A DNA stretch of 33,738 nucleotides from Candidatus Bathyarchaeota archaeon (GCA_005888755.1 VBBQ01000037.1:85903-119640); one strand, 5' to 3'. Counted from the first letter of the stretch, positions 1 through 8,734 are shown. A program made the numbers and translations. Notes: generated from the sequence alone by a model not told the origin.

Positions 1-1030
1 CTCGAGGAGACTCCAGCCCATTGAACCCCAAGATGGCGATTCTAGAATGGCGAAAGCGTTTTCCGCAAAGCGACAAGGCATTCTTGACCAAATCGAGTAC
101 CTTTTGCTCTCCGGCCTCGTTGATCCGTCGTGCTGCTCTAACTACGCTCATGCTTCCTCGTCCACCTGTGCCGCTGATCGCGATGTTGCTTGCAATCGCA
201 TCTCTAGCCACGAAGATGTTGGGTATTCCCAGGTTGTCGGTTCCGGATTGTCGGCATAGATCGAGTGCCTCGGCGTAGTCCACGTCGTCAGCTTCACACA
301 GGCTTGCTAGTTCGAATTCCAAAGCTCGCAGGACGTCTCGATATATTGGCCCGAAGAGCCCGGCTGCCTCGGCGGCGCCGAGCTTTGTGCTAGTGCTAAT
401 AGAAGGGAATATCGAGAGAAATATTTCCTGAGCTGACGAAGGTGCCCCTGCCCCGATTCCTGCGACAAGTTTCGGCTTCTCTCTGAATTTCTGAAGAGTT
501 TCACCCCCCCAAAACAATGGGAGGTAGCTCAGCTGAATATCTCTGCCAATTGTATGGCCGCTATGCTTTTCGATCACCTCTCGAAGAACTGTACCGGTGA
601 AGTTCGGCCGGCATAACCCGGTGAAGGTTAGGCTCGCTCCATGAGGGAGAAACTTGCACACGGCACGAGTGGTCCTCTCAAGCTCGCTAAGCTCCCTCTG
701 ATTCACTGCGTGTCCAGTCAGGATAACGATTGACGGAGGGATTGCCGAAAGCTCTTCTACGCTCGACAAGACTGTTGTAGTTCCTGCTTTTTGGTGAACT
801 CCAAGCAACCATCTTGCCTCGCTGAGTCCACCTGTTTCCGTTTTTTTGGTCTTGGCCTCATCAAAATGCCCTACGAGGTAGTTTGGTTGTCCTGCTTCAG
901 CGAACAGGGTTGAAAGCAAGAGTGCTTCTGGTTGGTTTCCGATGATCGCAATCTTGGATTCGGAATGTTGATTGTTCGTTCGAAACCACCCATAATCTTG
1001 CGAGGAAAGGCTGATAGTCGGTTCAGCGGG
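1..1030 (-). CDS. Degenerate nucleotide-sugar dehydrogenase paralogue, partial (runs off left edge), no canonical start
   Basis: The minus strand is open from just after a TAA at 1031-1033 down to base 1, with no internal stop over about 340 codons. From the ATT at 950-952 it reads IAIIGNQPEALLLSTLF, which resembles the start of the UDP-glucose/GDP-mannose dehydrogenase Rossmann domain but lacks the usual GxGYVG. The later part (KLGAAEAAGLFGPIYRDVL, then two Cys-containing helices and a segment ending RIAILGFNG) follows the central helical and C-terminal NAD-binding layout of the family. Where the family has GGxCxPKD, this frame reads IPNIFVARDAI, so the catalytic Cys is missing. There is no ATG, GTG or TTG in frame before the Rossmann strand. 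An ATG at 991-993 is one frame off and would need a single-base shift. The gene may be a non-catalytic paralogue, a frameshifted gene, or carry a sequencing error. The 3' end lies outside the window. Confidence 0.6.
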
Positions 1031-1175
1031 TTAACGAATTGATACCAATCTGTTACAATATCAGCAGGCCGACAAAGAGAAGTTGCCGTCGCTACGAGAG
1101 GGCGTCAATAGCCAGTTAACACGAATAGCGAGAGCCTTCCTCATGGAAAGAATTGGAGGCCCTAATTCTTTGCAT

Positions 1176-1185
1176 CTTTTATCTA
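1176..1185 (+). promoter_or_regulatory. Putative TATA box for the DUF354/dehydrogenase pair
   Basis: The sequence cttttatcta is an AT-rich, TATA-like box. It sits about 45 nt before the ATG at 1225, which would leave a short leader of roughly 15-20 nt. Identified by eye only. Confidence 0.35.
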
Positions 1186-1224
1186 CTTGTCGTTGGCCTT
1201 CGATGGGCGCTCGGAAAATAGCTT

Positions 1225-2307
1225 ATGAAAGTCTGGATTGAAGTCCTCACTCCTAAACAGGTACTCTTCTTCGAGCCGCTGTATCGCGCTTTGGAAGGGC
1301 GGGGACATGAGGCATTGATCACGACGCGTGTCTATCGCGAAGCCGAACAAACCCTCGGGTTGAAGAAGCTGCGATTTTCGGTAGTAGGAAGCCACGGCGG
1401 GGGAACGGCCTTTGGAAAACTCATCGCTAGCGCTGAAAGAATCACAAAACTCGCTAATCTGATTCAGAGGTGGAAGCCGGGCGTAGCGGTCTCCTTCTCC
1501 TCAGTCGAGGCATCTCGGGTGGCGTTCGGCCTGGGCATTCCCCATGTTGCGGCTAATGATTCGCCGCACTCTTGGATGGTAGCCCGGCTGACAATACCTT
1601 TGACGAATTTCCTTTGCTGTCCATGGATCATCGGTCGATCAGTCTGGAAAGAGTTCGGCGGACCTATGCGAAAAGTCATCCTTTACAGGGCTCTGGACCC
1701 AGCTGCTTGGCTCAAACGTCATCATCCCAAAGACAAGGTCCTACGACAACTGGGCCTGAAGAAGGACCGGCCGATTGTTGTTTTCAGAACTGAGGAAGCA
1801 TTCGCGTCCTATCTTATGGGGAAAGCGAGCGACAAGGAACCTGTCGTAGGGCCGATTATTGACGAGTTGTTGAGGAGAGGACTGGAATGCCAGGTGGTTG
1901 TCTCGACTAGGTATGGAATGCAAGCTCCCGTGATAAGGAAGCGATTTGGCGAAAAGGTCACTGTGGTTGACAGGATAGTTGATGCTACCAGCCTGCTTTC
2001 GTATTCGTCGGCTTTCGTCGGATCGGGTGGCACGATGACTGTGGAGGCTGCACTATTGGGGATTCCATCGATTTCGTGCTTTCCAGGGCCGAAACCCTTG
2101 TACATCCAGTATCTGGAGCGGCTCGGCATCGTCAAGACAATTAGGTCTCCTCGAGAGATCACCTCCAATATTCAACGAATTCTAAACGAGCCGGAAGCCT
2201 TCGAAAGCCAGAAGAAAAAGGGAAAACAACTTTTAGCGAAAATGGAAGATCCAGTCGCCAAGATTCTTAGCGCGGTAGAACTCGCGGGGAAGGAGAGAGG
2301 ACATTGA
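1225..2307 (+). CDS. DUF354 (COG1817-type) glycosyltransferase-fold protein
   Basis: A 360-aa protein beginning MKVWIEVLTPKQVLFFEPLY, the typical opening of the archaeal DUF354 family, which has a GT-B fold related to UDP-GlcNAc 2-epimerases. The N-terminal half contains the SFSSVEASRVAFGLGIPHVA segment. The C-terminal half has the conserved sugar-nucleotide-binding loop VGSGGTMTVEAALLGIPSIS near residues 265-290. ATG is preceded by a TATA-like box. The stop codon overlaps the TTG start of the dehydrogenase downstream (TTGA), implying translational coupling and a shared role in making an activated sugar for a surface glycan, S-layer glycoprotein or lipid. The substrate cannot be read from sequence. 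The family assignment is fairly secure, the biochemical function is not. Confidence 0.8.
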   Translation: MKVWIEVLTPKQVLFFEPLYRALEGRGHEALITTRVYREAEQTLGLKKLRFSVVGSHGGGTAFGKLIASAERITKLANLIQRWKPGVAVSFSSVEASRVAFGLGIPHVAANDSPHSWMVARLTIPLTNFLCCPWIIGRSVWKEFGGPMRKVILYRALDPAAWLKRHHPKDKVLRQLGLKKDRPIVVFRTEEAFASYLMGKASDKEPVVGPIIDELLRRGLECQVVVSTRYGMQAPVIRKRFGEKVTVVDRIVDATSLLSYSSAFVGSGGTMTVEAALLGIPSISCFPGPKPLYIQYLERLGIVKTIRSPREITSNIQRILNEPEAFESQKKKGKQLLAKMEDPVAKILSAVELAGKERGH

Positions 2308-3662
2308 GCGCCGATGCAGTTGCCTTGTTGGATAAGATAAGGTCAAAGAAGGCTAGAGTATGCGTTGTGGGCCTCGGTTATGTTGGAGTCCCACTAGCTG
2401 TTGCTTCTGCCCAGGCTGGTTTTGGCGTAATGGGTGTCGATGTGGAAAAAGAGAAAGTCTCCATGATCAACAACGGCGTCTGCTATGTCGAAGATGCTTA
2501 CAGCGAAAGACATCTACCCGAGCTTGTTAGGGCTGGATCAATCAGCGCCACAGAGAACCTATCCGAGGGGGCTTCATCTGCCAACATAGTAATTGTATGT
2601 GTACCAACTCCTCTTGACGCCGAAGGGGAACCAGACCTCTCGTTCCTCAAATCAGTCGCAAGGAACTTGTCGAAGAACCTCTCCGGGTTCAAGCTGGTTA
2701 TCGTTGAAAGTACAAGTTTTCCGGGGACCACGACAGACATTTTCCAACCTCTACTGGAGCGAAGTGGAAAGAAACCTGACAGAGATTTCGCTCTCGTCTA
2801 CTCCCCCGAGCGAATTGACTATGGCAATGCAAAATTCGGGGTCAGAAACATTCCAAAGGTGGTAGGAGGCATCAACGACGAGTCGACTCGCCTAGGTGCT
2901 GAATTCTACAAGTCAATCCTGGATGCCCCTGTCGTCACGGTCGGCAGCCCCTCAGTCGCAGAAGCAACAAAGATGCTCGAGAACATATTCCGCTACGTGA
3001 ACATCGCCCTGGTAAACGAGTTAGCGGTCCTCCATGAAACCTTGGGCGTTGATTTTGTCGAAGCGATCAACGCAGCAGCCACAAAGCCATTCGGATTCAT
3101 GCCACACTATCCAGGTCCTGGAGTCGGGGGTCACTGCATTCCGAAGGACCCGTTTTATCTCGTTTACAAAGCAAAACAGGCCGGATTCCCACTACGCCTA
3201 GTATCTGCGTCCAAAGCCGTTAACAAGATGATGCCCGTTCATACAATCGAGCGGCTGGCTTTGGCACTAAAAGCCGTTAACAAGAGTCTGCCAAACACCA
3301 CCGTGGTTGTATGGGGTCTAGCCTACAAAGGCGAAGTCAAAGATACTCGAAGAAGCCCGAGTTTAGAGCTTCTCAAGCTCCTCAAACAATCCAGAGCGAA
3401 GATACGTGTCTTTGACCCTTACGTCCCATGCGTGACTGTGGGAGGCAAAGAATACGAGTCCAACAGCTCCGAAATAGAATCTGTCCGCGACGCGGACGCA
3501 TTGATCATAGCAACAGCACACAACGCGTTTCGAAGTTTCGACCTTTCAAAAATAAGAAGCCTCATGCGTAGTAATCCCATCCTGTTCGATACAAGAAATC
3601 TCCGAACTAGGAGCGAGAGCGAGGAAGTCGGATTCACTTATCTCGCAACAGGACGACCATAG
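2304..3662 (+). CDS. Nucleotide-sugar dehydrogenase (UDP-GlcNAc/UDP-ManNAc 6-dehydrogenase type)
   Basis: A 452-aa, full-length UDP-glucose/GDP-mannose dehydrogenase family enzyme, which oxidises C6 of a nucleotide sugar to the uronic acid using NAD. Visible motifs are the Rossmann loop VVGLGYVGVP (residues 21-30), VCVPTPLD (98-105), VESTSFPGTT (134-143), SPERIDYGN (167-175) and the catalytic block GPGVGGHCIPKDPFYL with Cys278. The C-terminal NAD-binding part has WGLAYKGEVKDTRRSPS. The PHYPGPGVGGHCIPKDP form is typical of the WbpA/TviB-like enzymes acting on N-acetylhexosamine nucleotides, so UDP-GlcNAc or UDP-ManNAc is a better guess than UDP-Glc. The TTG start overlaps the preceding stop by 4 nt. 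This gene is the intact counterpart of the degenerate paralogue at the left edge. Confidence 0.9.
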   Translation: MSADAVALLDKIRSKKARVCVVGLGYVGVPLAVASAQAGFGVMGVDVEKEKVSMINNGVCYVEDAYSERHLPELVRAGSISATENLSEGASSANIVIVCVPTPLDAEGEPDLSFLKSVARNLSKNLSGFKLVIVESTSFPGTTTDIFQPLLERSGKKPDRDFALVYSPERIDYGNAKFGVRNIPKVVGGINDESTRLGAEFYKSILDAPVVTVGSPSVAEATKMLENIFRYVNIALVNELAVLHETLGVDFVEAINAAATKPFGFMPHYPGPGVGGHCIPKDPFYLVYKAKQAGFPLRLVSASKAVNKMMPVHTIERLALALKAVNKSLPNTTVVVWGLAYKGEVKDTRRSPSLELLKLLKQSRAKIRVFDPYVPCVTVGGKEYESNSSEIESVRDADALIIATAHNAFRSFDLSKIRSLMRSNPILFDTRNLRTRSESEEVGFTYLATGRP

Positions 3663-3779
3663 AAATCCTCTTGCCTCAGAAGAAGAAAACCAACTCAACA
3701 CCTGATTCTGAAGAATTCAAACCACCCTCATAGTTACCCTTATCCCGGAAGGCTTAGACATAGAAGATCCAGAGTAGCG

Positions 3780-4058
3780 ATGAAAAGACGGCTGATGGAT
3801 ATCCTCGCTTGTCCGATCGACAAGCATTACCCGCTGGATCTACATGTGTTCGAAGAGAAGGACGAGATCGTCGAAGGATTACTTGTGTGTTCAGAGTGCG
3901 GCCGTTGGTATCCAATCATGGACGAGATACCCCAGCTGCTTCCCGACGATTTGCGGGAGCAGAGAGACGAACTGTCTTGGCTGAACAAGTGGAGAGAGAA
4001 CGCGCCGCCTCAAGTCTTGAGAGAGGGTAAACCCTTCAACCTTCAATTGTCAGGCTGA
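3780..4058 (+). CDS. Trm112-like zinc protein
   Basis: A 92-aa protein beginning MKRRLMDILACPIDKHYPLDL, with Cys11 and a second pair in LVCSECGRWYPIMDEIPQLLPDD (Cys37, Cys40). This is the Trm112/UPF0434 fold. In archaea and eukaryotes Trm112 is a small activating subunit for SAM-dependent methyltransferases that modify tRNA, rRNA and release factor. Only three of the possible four zinc-binding cysteines are evident; Asp or His may supply the fourth ligand. The partner methyltransferase is not adjacent. Its 3' end overlaps the convergent nucleotidyltransferase gene by 9 nt. Confidence 0.8.
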   Translation: MKRRLMDILACPIDKHYPLDLHVFEEKDEIVEGLLVCSECGRWYPIMDEIPQLLPDDLREQRDELSWLNKWRENAPPQVLREGKPFNLQLSG

Positions 4059-4826
4059 CGAGACTGACTGCGTTCGTATGGGTACCTCTGGGAGATCATA
4101 CCAGCGCTTCTTTTCCCCGACCTTGTCACGCAGTTTCCATTTGAACGATTTCGGGACTGTTTCAATCGCGTGGAGGAGCTTGTTGATTCGTGTTTCGAGG
4201 ATCTCTTTGGCTTCGGGTTCTAGTTCGTATTTCTGAAGAAAGGTCAGGAGCTTCCTTAGTGTTAGAGAGAGGGTCTTGCATAATCCCCAATCGTCTGCAC
4301 ACAAAGACGAGACGTAACCAGCATCAATCCCCTCCCTATCCCCAGAAGCCGCATGATCGACTACATCATGATCCTTTAGAATCGCGATTAGGTCACGGAT
4401 GTCCTTCTCGTTAATTTCTACAACCTGGAGTTTCGTCAACAACAAGTCGGAGATAGGTATAGTATAGTCATCAAGTGTAAGCCTGTCTCCGAGATGAAGC
4501 GTATGGCACATTCTAAAAACATCAAGGAAAATGTCTACGACCCTCTGATTCTTCGCGTCTTCGAAGATCAACCTCGTGGTGCCGTGGAGCGCGTTGAACC
4601 GTTGATTGGACTCATACCCCAGATCCAGGAGAAGCTTCCTGATTTCCCGCCCTTGCTTTCCTTTTCCAAAGAAATCCAGGTCAGGATAAGATCTCTGAAG
4701 TGACCTGTGCGTTGCACTAGGACAATGATACTTTACTGCAACTCCGCCTAATAGTCTTAGAATTATTCCCCTGTTCCTTGCCTCGTCCAGTATCCGTTTT
4801 GCTTCGTCAGATATTGCGGAGAGCAT
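4050..4826 (-). CDS. Nucleotidyltransferase-fold protein (DNA polymerase beta superfamily)
   Basis: A 258-aa soluble protein. The N-terminal half carries signatures of the nucleotidyltransferase fold: LRLLGGVAVKY (Gly27-Gly28), then YPDLDFFGKG with Asp49 and Asp51 as the metal-binding pair, and a later acidic strand RVVDIFLDVF that could give the third carboxylate. A segment rich in Asp and Leu (SDLLLTKLQVVEINEKDIRDL) resembles the helical part of AbiEii/MNT-type nucleotidyltransferases. The C-terminal 100 residues are helical and unassigned. No antitoxin-like partner lies next to it: it converges with Trm112 and is divergent from the metallophosphoesterase. Substrate and role are unknown; it could be an orphan nucleotidyltransferase. 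Confidence 0.65.
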   Translation of the reverse strand: MLSAISDEAKRILDEARNRGIILRLLGGVAVKYHCPSATHRSLQRSYPDLDFFGKGKQGREIRKLLLDLGYESNQRFNALHGTTRLIFEDAKNQRVVDIFLDVFRMCHTLHLGDRLTLDDYTIPISDLLLTKLQVVEINEKDIRDLIAILKDHDVVDHAASGDREGIDAGYVSSLCADDWGLCKTLSLTLRKLLTFLQKYELEPEAKEILETRINKLLHAIETVPKSFKWKLRDKVGEKKRWYDLPEVPIRTQSVSSA

Positions 4827-4925
4827 GAGTAGGTAGCTTCTTCCACCCTATGCAAGGGAGACTGGTCTTGTTCCGTACTTAAATTTCGTAGAACCCGGGA
4901 TAGTACGCTAACAACTACCCTAGAC

Positions 4926-4934
4926 AATTTAAAG
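4926..4934 (+). promoter_or_regulatory. TATA box for the metallophosphoesterase; transcript probably leaderless
   Basis: The element aatttaaag is centred about 30 nt before the TTG at 4960. With the usual archaeal TATA-to-start distance, transcription would begin at or a few bases before the start codon. No Shine-Dalgarno motif is seen just upstream. Confidence 0.5.
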
Positions 4935-4959
4935 GGTTAGAGATCTCCTTTCCTTAAGT

Positions 4960-5904
4960 TTGCCCAGGACCAGAATAATTTTCTCCTCAGACTTTCACGG
5001 AAGTGACGTAGTTTGGAGAAAGTTTCTGAACTCCGCCTCTATGTTCAAGGCGAATGTTCTGTTGATGGGTGGAGACATGACGAGCAAAGTCATGATCCCC
5101 ATTGTACGTGAGCCTGAAGTTGGTTACACAGCTAACTTCTTGGGCAAACAGATGAAAATTTCGGAGGAGGGTCTTCCCGACCTCAAGAAGCAAATTCGCC
5201 AACACTGTTACCTCCCCTATGTTTGTTCAAGTACCGAGGTCGAAAAGCTAAGCCATGATCAAGAGTATGTCGAAAAGGTCTTCGAGGACTTGGAGGTCGA
5301 GATGGTAAGAGACTGGCTTGCTCTAATCTCAAAGAAAGCTCCGGATGCAAAGGTCATCATACATCCGGGAAATGACGATAAGTTCGTTCTCGACGATGTT
5401 CTAAAGAATTCTGCGAATGTAGTCTTTGCAGAGGAATCGGTTGTCCATTTCGATGATCTCCACGAGGGGGCATGCGTTGGTTGGTCAAATCCAACTCCAT
5501 GGCACAGCCCACGAGAATGCACTGAAGAACAACTCTTGGAAAAATTGGAGAAAACAGTATCACAACTGAAGTCTGTTGAGACATCGTGCTTCTGCTTTCA
5601 CGTGCCCCCTTACAATTCCACCATTGACATGGCTCCGAAACTTGACGCCACGCTCCGGCCAGTCTATGAGGGAGGAAGACCCGCATTCATTCCAGTGGGA
5701 TCCACATCAGTTCGTAAAGTCATCGAAAAGTACCAACCCCTCTTAGGGCTTCACGGCCACATACACGAGAGCCCCGGTCTCGTGAAGATCGGTAGGACCC
5801 AATGCATCAATCCCGGAAGCGAGTATTCAGAAGGCATCCTCAAGGCCTACATTATCGAGTTAGAGGGTGGAAAAGCTAAGCGACTTCAGCGGCTTGAAGG
5901 CTAG
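4960..5904 (+). CDS. Calcineurin-like metallophosphoesterase
   Basis: A 314-aa protein with the metallophosphoesterase motifs in order: FSSDFHGSD (DxH) near the N-terminus, LLMGGDMTSK (GD), IIHPGNDDK (GND), a histidine in CFCFHVPPYN, and GLHGHIHESPG (GHxH) near the C-terminus. These residues normally bind two metal ions and hydrolyse phosphomonoester or phosphodiester bonds. About 100 residues between the second and third motif form an extended, Glu/Lys-rich insertion. The start is a TTG placed at the expected transcription start. The gene resembles archaeal phosphodiesterases of unknown substrate. The 3' end overlaps the convergent membrane-protein gene by 29 nt. Confidence 0.85.
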   Translation: MPRTRIIFSSDFHGSDVVWRKFLNSASMFKANVLLMGGDMTSKVMIPIVREPEVGYTANFLGKQMKISEEGLPDLKKQIRQHCYLPYVCSSTEVEKLSHDQEYVEKVFEDLEVEMVRDWLALISKKAPDAKVIIHPGNDDKFVLDDVLKNSANVVFAEESVVHFDDLHEGACVGWSNPTPWHSPRECTEEQLLEKLEKTVSQLKSVETSCFCFHVPPYNSTIDMAPKLDATLRPVYEGGRPAFIPVGSTSVRKVIEKYQPLLGLHGHIHESPGLVKIGRTQCINPGSEYSEGILKAYIIELEGGKAKRLQRLEG

Positions 5905-6349
5905 CTCCTCTTGGACTTCGGCCATCCACGAGGGACTGGGCATAGTCTCGAAATCGCTGAGGTTCTGCGTTGGTGCGTGAGATCGGCAGATCCACATGAT
6001 CGCCTCCTTTCGTCTTATAGAGTCGAAGGTTTGGCTTCCCAAACTGATCAAGTACGAGGGACACCATCCTATAGTTCCTCCAAAAACCGGTTACAACTTC
6101 CTTCGATCCCTTGATCACACGAAAGCTGGAATTGTCGAATTGGATTTCAACATGAGACCGTCGGGTATAGATTAGACGACCAAGTACGAAGCCGATGGGA
6201 AACGATCCTGCGAGAAGCACAAGCCTCAGGGTTCCCCCAGAAATGTGGAAGGTGACCAATAGAGCGTTGATCGCGAACGATGAGAGAAGAACCAAGGGCA
6301 TGCTATACGATGCAAGAATCGAAACTTGGGTCTTGGTTAGTTTTTCCAT
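5876..6349 (-). CDS. Small membrane protein, two N-terminal TM helices and a soluble tail
   Basis: A 157-aa protein I do not recognise. It has two hydrophobic helices near residues 13-32 and 39-60, followed by a short basic loop (YTRRSHVEIQ) and a beta-rich soluble part that could be a small PH-like or barrel domain (from FDNSSFRVIKGSK to DLPISRTNAEP). Its ATG overlaps the end of the upstream 175-aa gene by 13 nt, so the two are almost certainly one operon. Its last nine codons overlap the convergent metallophosphoesterase gene. No catalytic motif is visible. Confidence 0.6.
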   Translation of the reverse strand: MEKLTKTQVSILASYSMPLVLLSSFAINALLVTFHISGGTLRLVLLAGSFPIGFVLGRLIYTRRSHVEIQFDNSSFRVIKGSKEVVTGFWRNYRMVSLVLDQFGKPNLRLYKTKGGDHVDLPISRTNAEPQRFRDYAQSLVDGRSPRGASLQAAEVA

Positions 6350-6864
6350 GTACGGTTTGACCCTATGGTTTTTCTTAGTTTCAATTGTTTTCCTATGCTG
6401 CGTCCAACTTGATTATTGCTCAGGACAACCTGACGAGAAGATGTGCTTGCCGCTGCAAGTCCGAGCTCCCTCTTATCATACCTCGAGATGAATGACACAA
6501 TCGGAGGTGGGAAATCCCTGTCGGAGAAGAAAACCAGCCACGCCCACTTCAGATCCTCATCCTTTATGATCCTCGCTACGGTATCTACGCTTTTCCGGAC
6601 CTTCTCAGTTGTGAGAAGGGCACTTCCTTCATCTACGCAGAACAGCGAAACAGAATAGTTTGGAAGAACGGTCCAGGCAAGAAATCTAGACAAGAGGAAG
6701 CCCTTGTTTCTAGTAGCTCCTTTGGCATAGATAGTGAAAGTGGTGTCGTCAACTCGGTAGTCCCTGAAAAACTCTGTTAGGTCAGCTATTAGACGAGTAC
6801 CGCCTCGAATCAGCCTTGACTCGAATAGATCTACTGCAGATTCGCTCGGAGTTGATGACTTCAA
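6337..6864 (-). CDS. Uncharacterised soluble alpha/beta protein, operon partner of the membrane protein
   Basis: A 175-aa protein starting at a TTG (MKSSTPSESAVDLFESRL). It alternates helices and strands, with strands such as TTFTIYAKG, SVSLFCVDEG and WAWLVFFSDRD, and a basic C-terminal tail. There is no signal peptide, membrane helix, Walker motif or metal-binding cluster. The shape is reminiscent of a Rossmann-like or nuclease-like alpha/beta fold, but I see no catalytic signature. It overlaps the next gene by 13 nt, and the pair is likely translated together, perhaps with this protein recruited to the membrane by its partner (inference). Confidence 0.55.
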   Translation of the reverse strand: MKSSTPSESAVDLFESRLIRGGTRLIADLTEFFRDYRVDDTTFTIYAKGATRNKGFLLSRFLAWTVLPNYSVSLFCVDEGSALLTTEKVRKSVDTVARIIKDEDLKWAWLVFFSDRDFPPPIVSFISRYDKRELGLAAASTSSRQVVLSNNQVGRSIGKQLKLRKTIGSNRTWKN

Positions 6865-6994
6865 GCTCTAGATTTGGGAACAATCGTTGCACATAAGAAG
6901 ATCCCCGCTTTCTGCGCCACCAATCACGTGTCGAACGAGGATGGATCATCGCCTCGGGGAAGGCCTTCTCGACGGAGAAACCTCCCCCTATTTG

Positions 6995-8734
6995 CTATTC
7001 GGGTGGGATTTGGGCGAAGATCGTCGAGTAATTGATGCCGCGACGGTTCCTATGAACGAAGAAGACGACTATCCCTAGAACGGCCACAATGATTGTGAAG
7101 ATCACCGCAAATAGATCACTGAATAGTGTAGGCGACGACCAGTTTATGGAGCCAAGCCCAAAGTCGCCTCCTGGCGCGACGGCGAAGAAGTAGTCCACCA
7201 CCAGATTGGCGGCAAATCCTCCTATACCGATGAGGACCATTCCCCATTTCCCGCCGGGTTTGTAGGGCGCGGTTTCGAAAATCTGACGTCTGCTCGCCCT
7301 CAAGGGTAGGATGACCAACGAGAGGGTAAATAGGGTGAAGAAGAAGGAGTCGTAGAAATCTGTAATCTGGACTCCACCTCCGCTACCAAGAACGTTGCTG
7401 ATCAGCGTATTTCCGCCCTGGTTTAGAGTATGTCCTACATCCAAGATCTGTGACTCAGAGAAGCATCCAAGGATTGCGATGACGCCTGTTATGATCACAG
7501 CGTTAATTGGCGAATGGAACCGGTCGTTGATATTAGAGAGACGTGTTGGGAGGACGCGATCAAAAGACATTGCAAAAAGTATCCTAGATCCTGTTAGAAT
7601 AAATGGGGGAATGTCGTTAGCGATCCAGAGGACCCCGAAGACAACGAGCAAGAAGTTAGCCCCTCCCAAACCGATTGCATTGCCGGTCAATCCAGCTAAT
7701 GTTGTCGTCCAGAGAGATACGTTTGGAAGGCCAGGTGATAGGCTTCCTCCTCCATATGATAGGTAGCTCCATGCCGAAAGCAAAGAGTACGTGTTCCCAT
7801 TGACGGTCGCTGGTGCAATACCCTTGATAGCGTTGGCTGCCACCAAAGAAATGCTCACGTAGAGAGCGATGATGAGAAGCGAAGCCAGAATCAGAGTTCT
7901 GGGGAGGGACTTGTTCGCCTCTTTTATCTCGCCAGCAACAAATGTCGACGCGGCATAGCCTATGTAGGCAAAATAGGCACCGATCAGGGCCGTTTGAACT
8001 GCCCCGACATACCCTCCTGCACTCATACCCTTGGCATCCAGCCCCTGGTTCAATGCCGCAGTCACATAGTCGCCAGGAGCATGTCCAAGGACATTCGTCA
8101 TACCGAGCTGAACATTTGCGGTGGTAGCTTGACTGAGAAGGCCAAAAACGTAGAAAGTCAACACTGCAGGAATCCAAAACATCCCCTGTAGAAGCAACCC
8201 TGTGAGTTTGATGCCGAACACGCCTATGACGGTGAACACCACGACAAGAACGATGCCGACCAAGAACAGGAAAACATCCTGTGGAATACCACCCGGTGTC
8301 GTGAAATTTAGTCCGAATGCTATTGGACCCATGATGAAGTAGAGCCCTTCAAAGACCGCCACCGCAATGATTCCGAAAGACCATGCAATACTAAGAAACT
8401 CGAGCCAAGCGCCCAGAAAACCCCACACAGGTCCCAGGACTCGGGATATCACGACATAGCCGCCACCTGAACGGGGCATCGCTGCGGAAAGAACCGAAAC
8501 CGCCAAGACCGAGAGCAGTATCGCGATGCCGCCGATGATGAAAGCCATCGCCATAGGCGGAATACCTGCAAAGTACATGTTTTCGGGAAGCGGTGCTTTA
8601 CCCGTATACTGGAAGACCCTCTTTTGCCAACCGAGTCCTATCGTGTTAGCCAGGACAATAATTACAGCGGTTACGGCTCCTATTTCACGGACGAGTCCCG
8701 TTGCTTTTCGGACGAATAACTTCTCTTCTGCCAA
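6995..8734 (-). CDS. APC-family amino-acid permease
   Basis: A 579-aa polytopic membrane protein. The N-terminus IGAVTAVIIVLANTIGLGWQ matches the first discontinuous helix of the amino acid-polyamine-organocation superfamily. It is followed by MPRSGGGYVVISRVLGPVWG, the conserved G-rich loop and helix of APC transporters. About 12-14 hydrophobic segments follow, including FAYIGYAASTFVAGEIKEANK, the family's conserved YxG...GE(V/I) region. It probably imports amino acids using ion gradients; the substrate is not predictable. TTG start, with a TATA-like box about 40 nt upstream. The C-terminus ends in a short cytoplasmic tail. Confidence 0.88.
   Translation of the reverse strand: MAEEKLFVRKATGLVREIGAVTAVIIVLANTIGLGWQKRVFQYTGKAPLPENMYFAGIPPMAMAFIIGGIAILLSVLAVSVLSAAMPRSGGGYVVISRVLGPVWGFLGAWLEFLSIAWSFGIIAVAVFEGLYFIMGPIAFGLNFTTPGGIPQDVFLFLVGIVLVVVFTVIGVFGIKLTGLLLQGMFWIPAVLTFYVFGLLSQATTANVQLGMTNVLGHAPGDYVTAALNQGLDAKGMSAGGYVGAVQTALIGAYFAYIGYAASTFVAGEIKEANKSLPRTLILASLLIIALYVSISLVAANAIKGIAPATVNGNTYSLLSAWSYLSYGGGSLSPGLPNVSLWTTTLAGLTGNAIGLGGANFLLVVFGVLWIANDIPPFILTGSRILFAMSFDRVLPTRLSNINDRFHSPINAVIITGVIAILGCFSESQILDVGHTLNQGGNTLISNVLGSGGGVQITDFYDSFFFTLFTLSLVILPLRASRRQIFETAPYKPGGKWGMVLIGIGGFAANLVVDYFFAVAPGGDFGLGSINWSSPTLFSDLFAVIFTIIVAVLGIVVFFVHRNRRGINYSTIFAQIPPE

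Noticed and set aside
4050-4826. Toxin-antitoxin or abortive-infection module
   Set aside because: The nucleotidyltransferase-fold protein has no antitoxin-like gene next to it; its neighbours are Trm112 and a phosphoesterase in other orientations.
7656-8177. Minus-strand frame of 173 codons
   Set aside because: It lies inside the APC permease gene in another frame and has a Cys/Arg-rich, unnatural composition.
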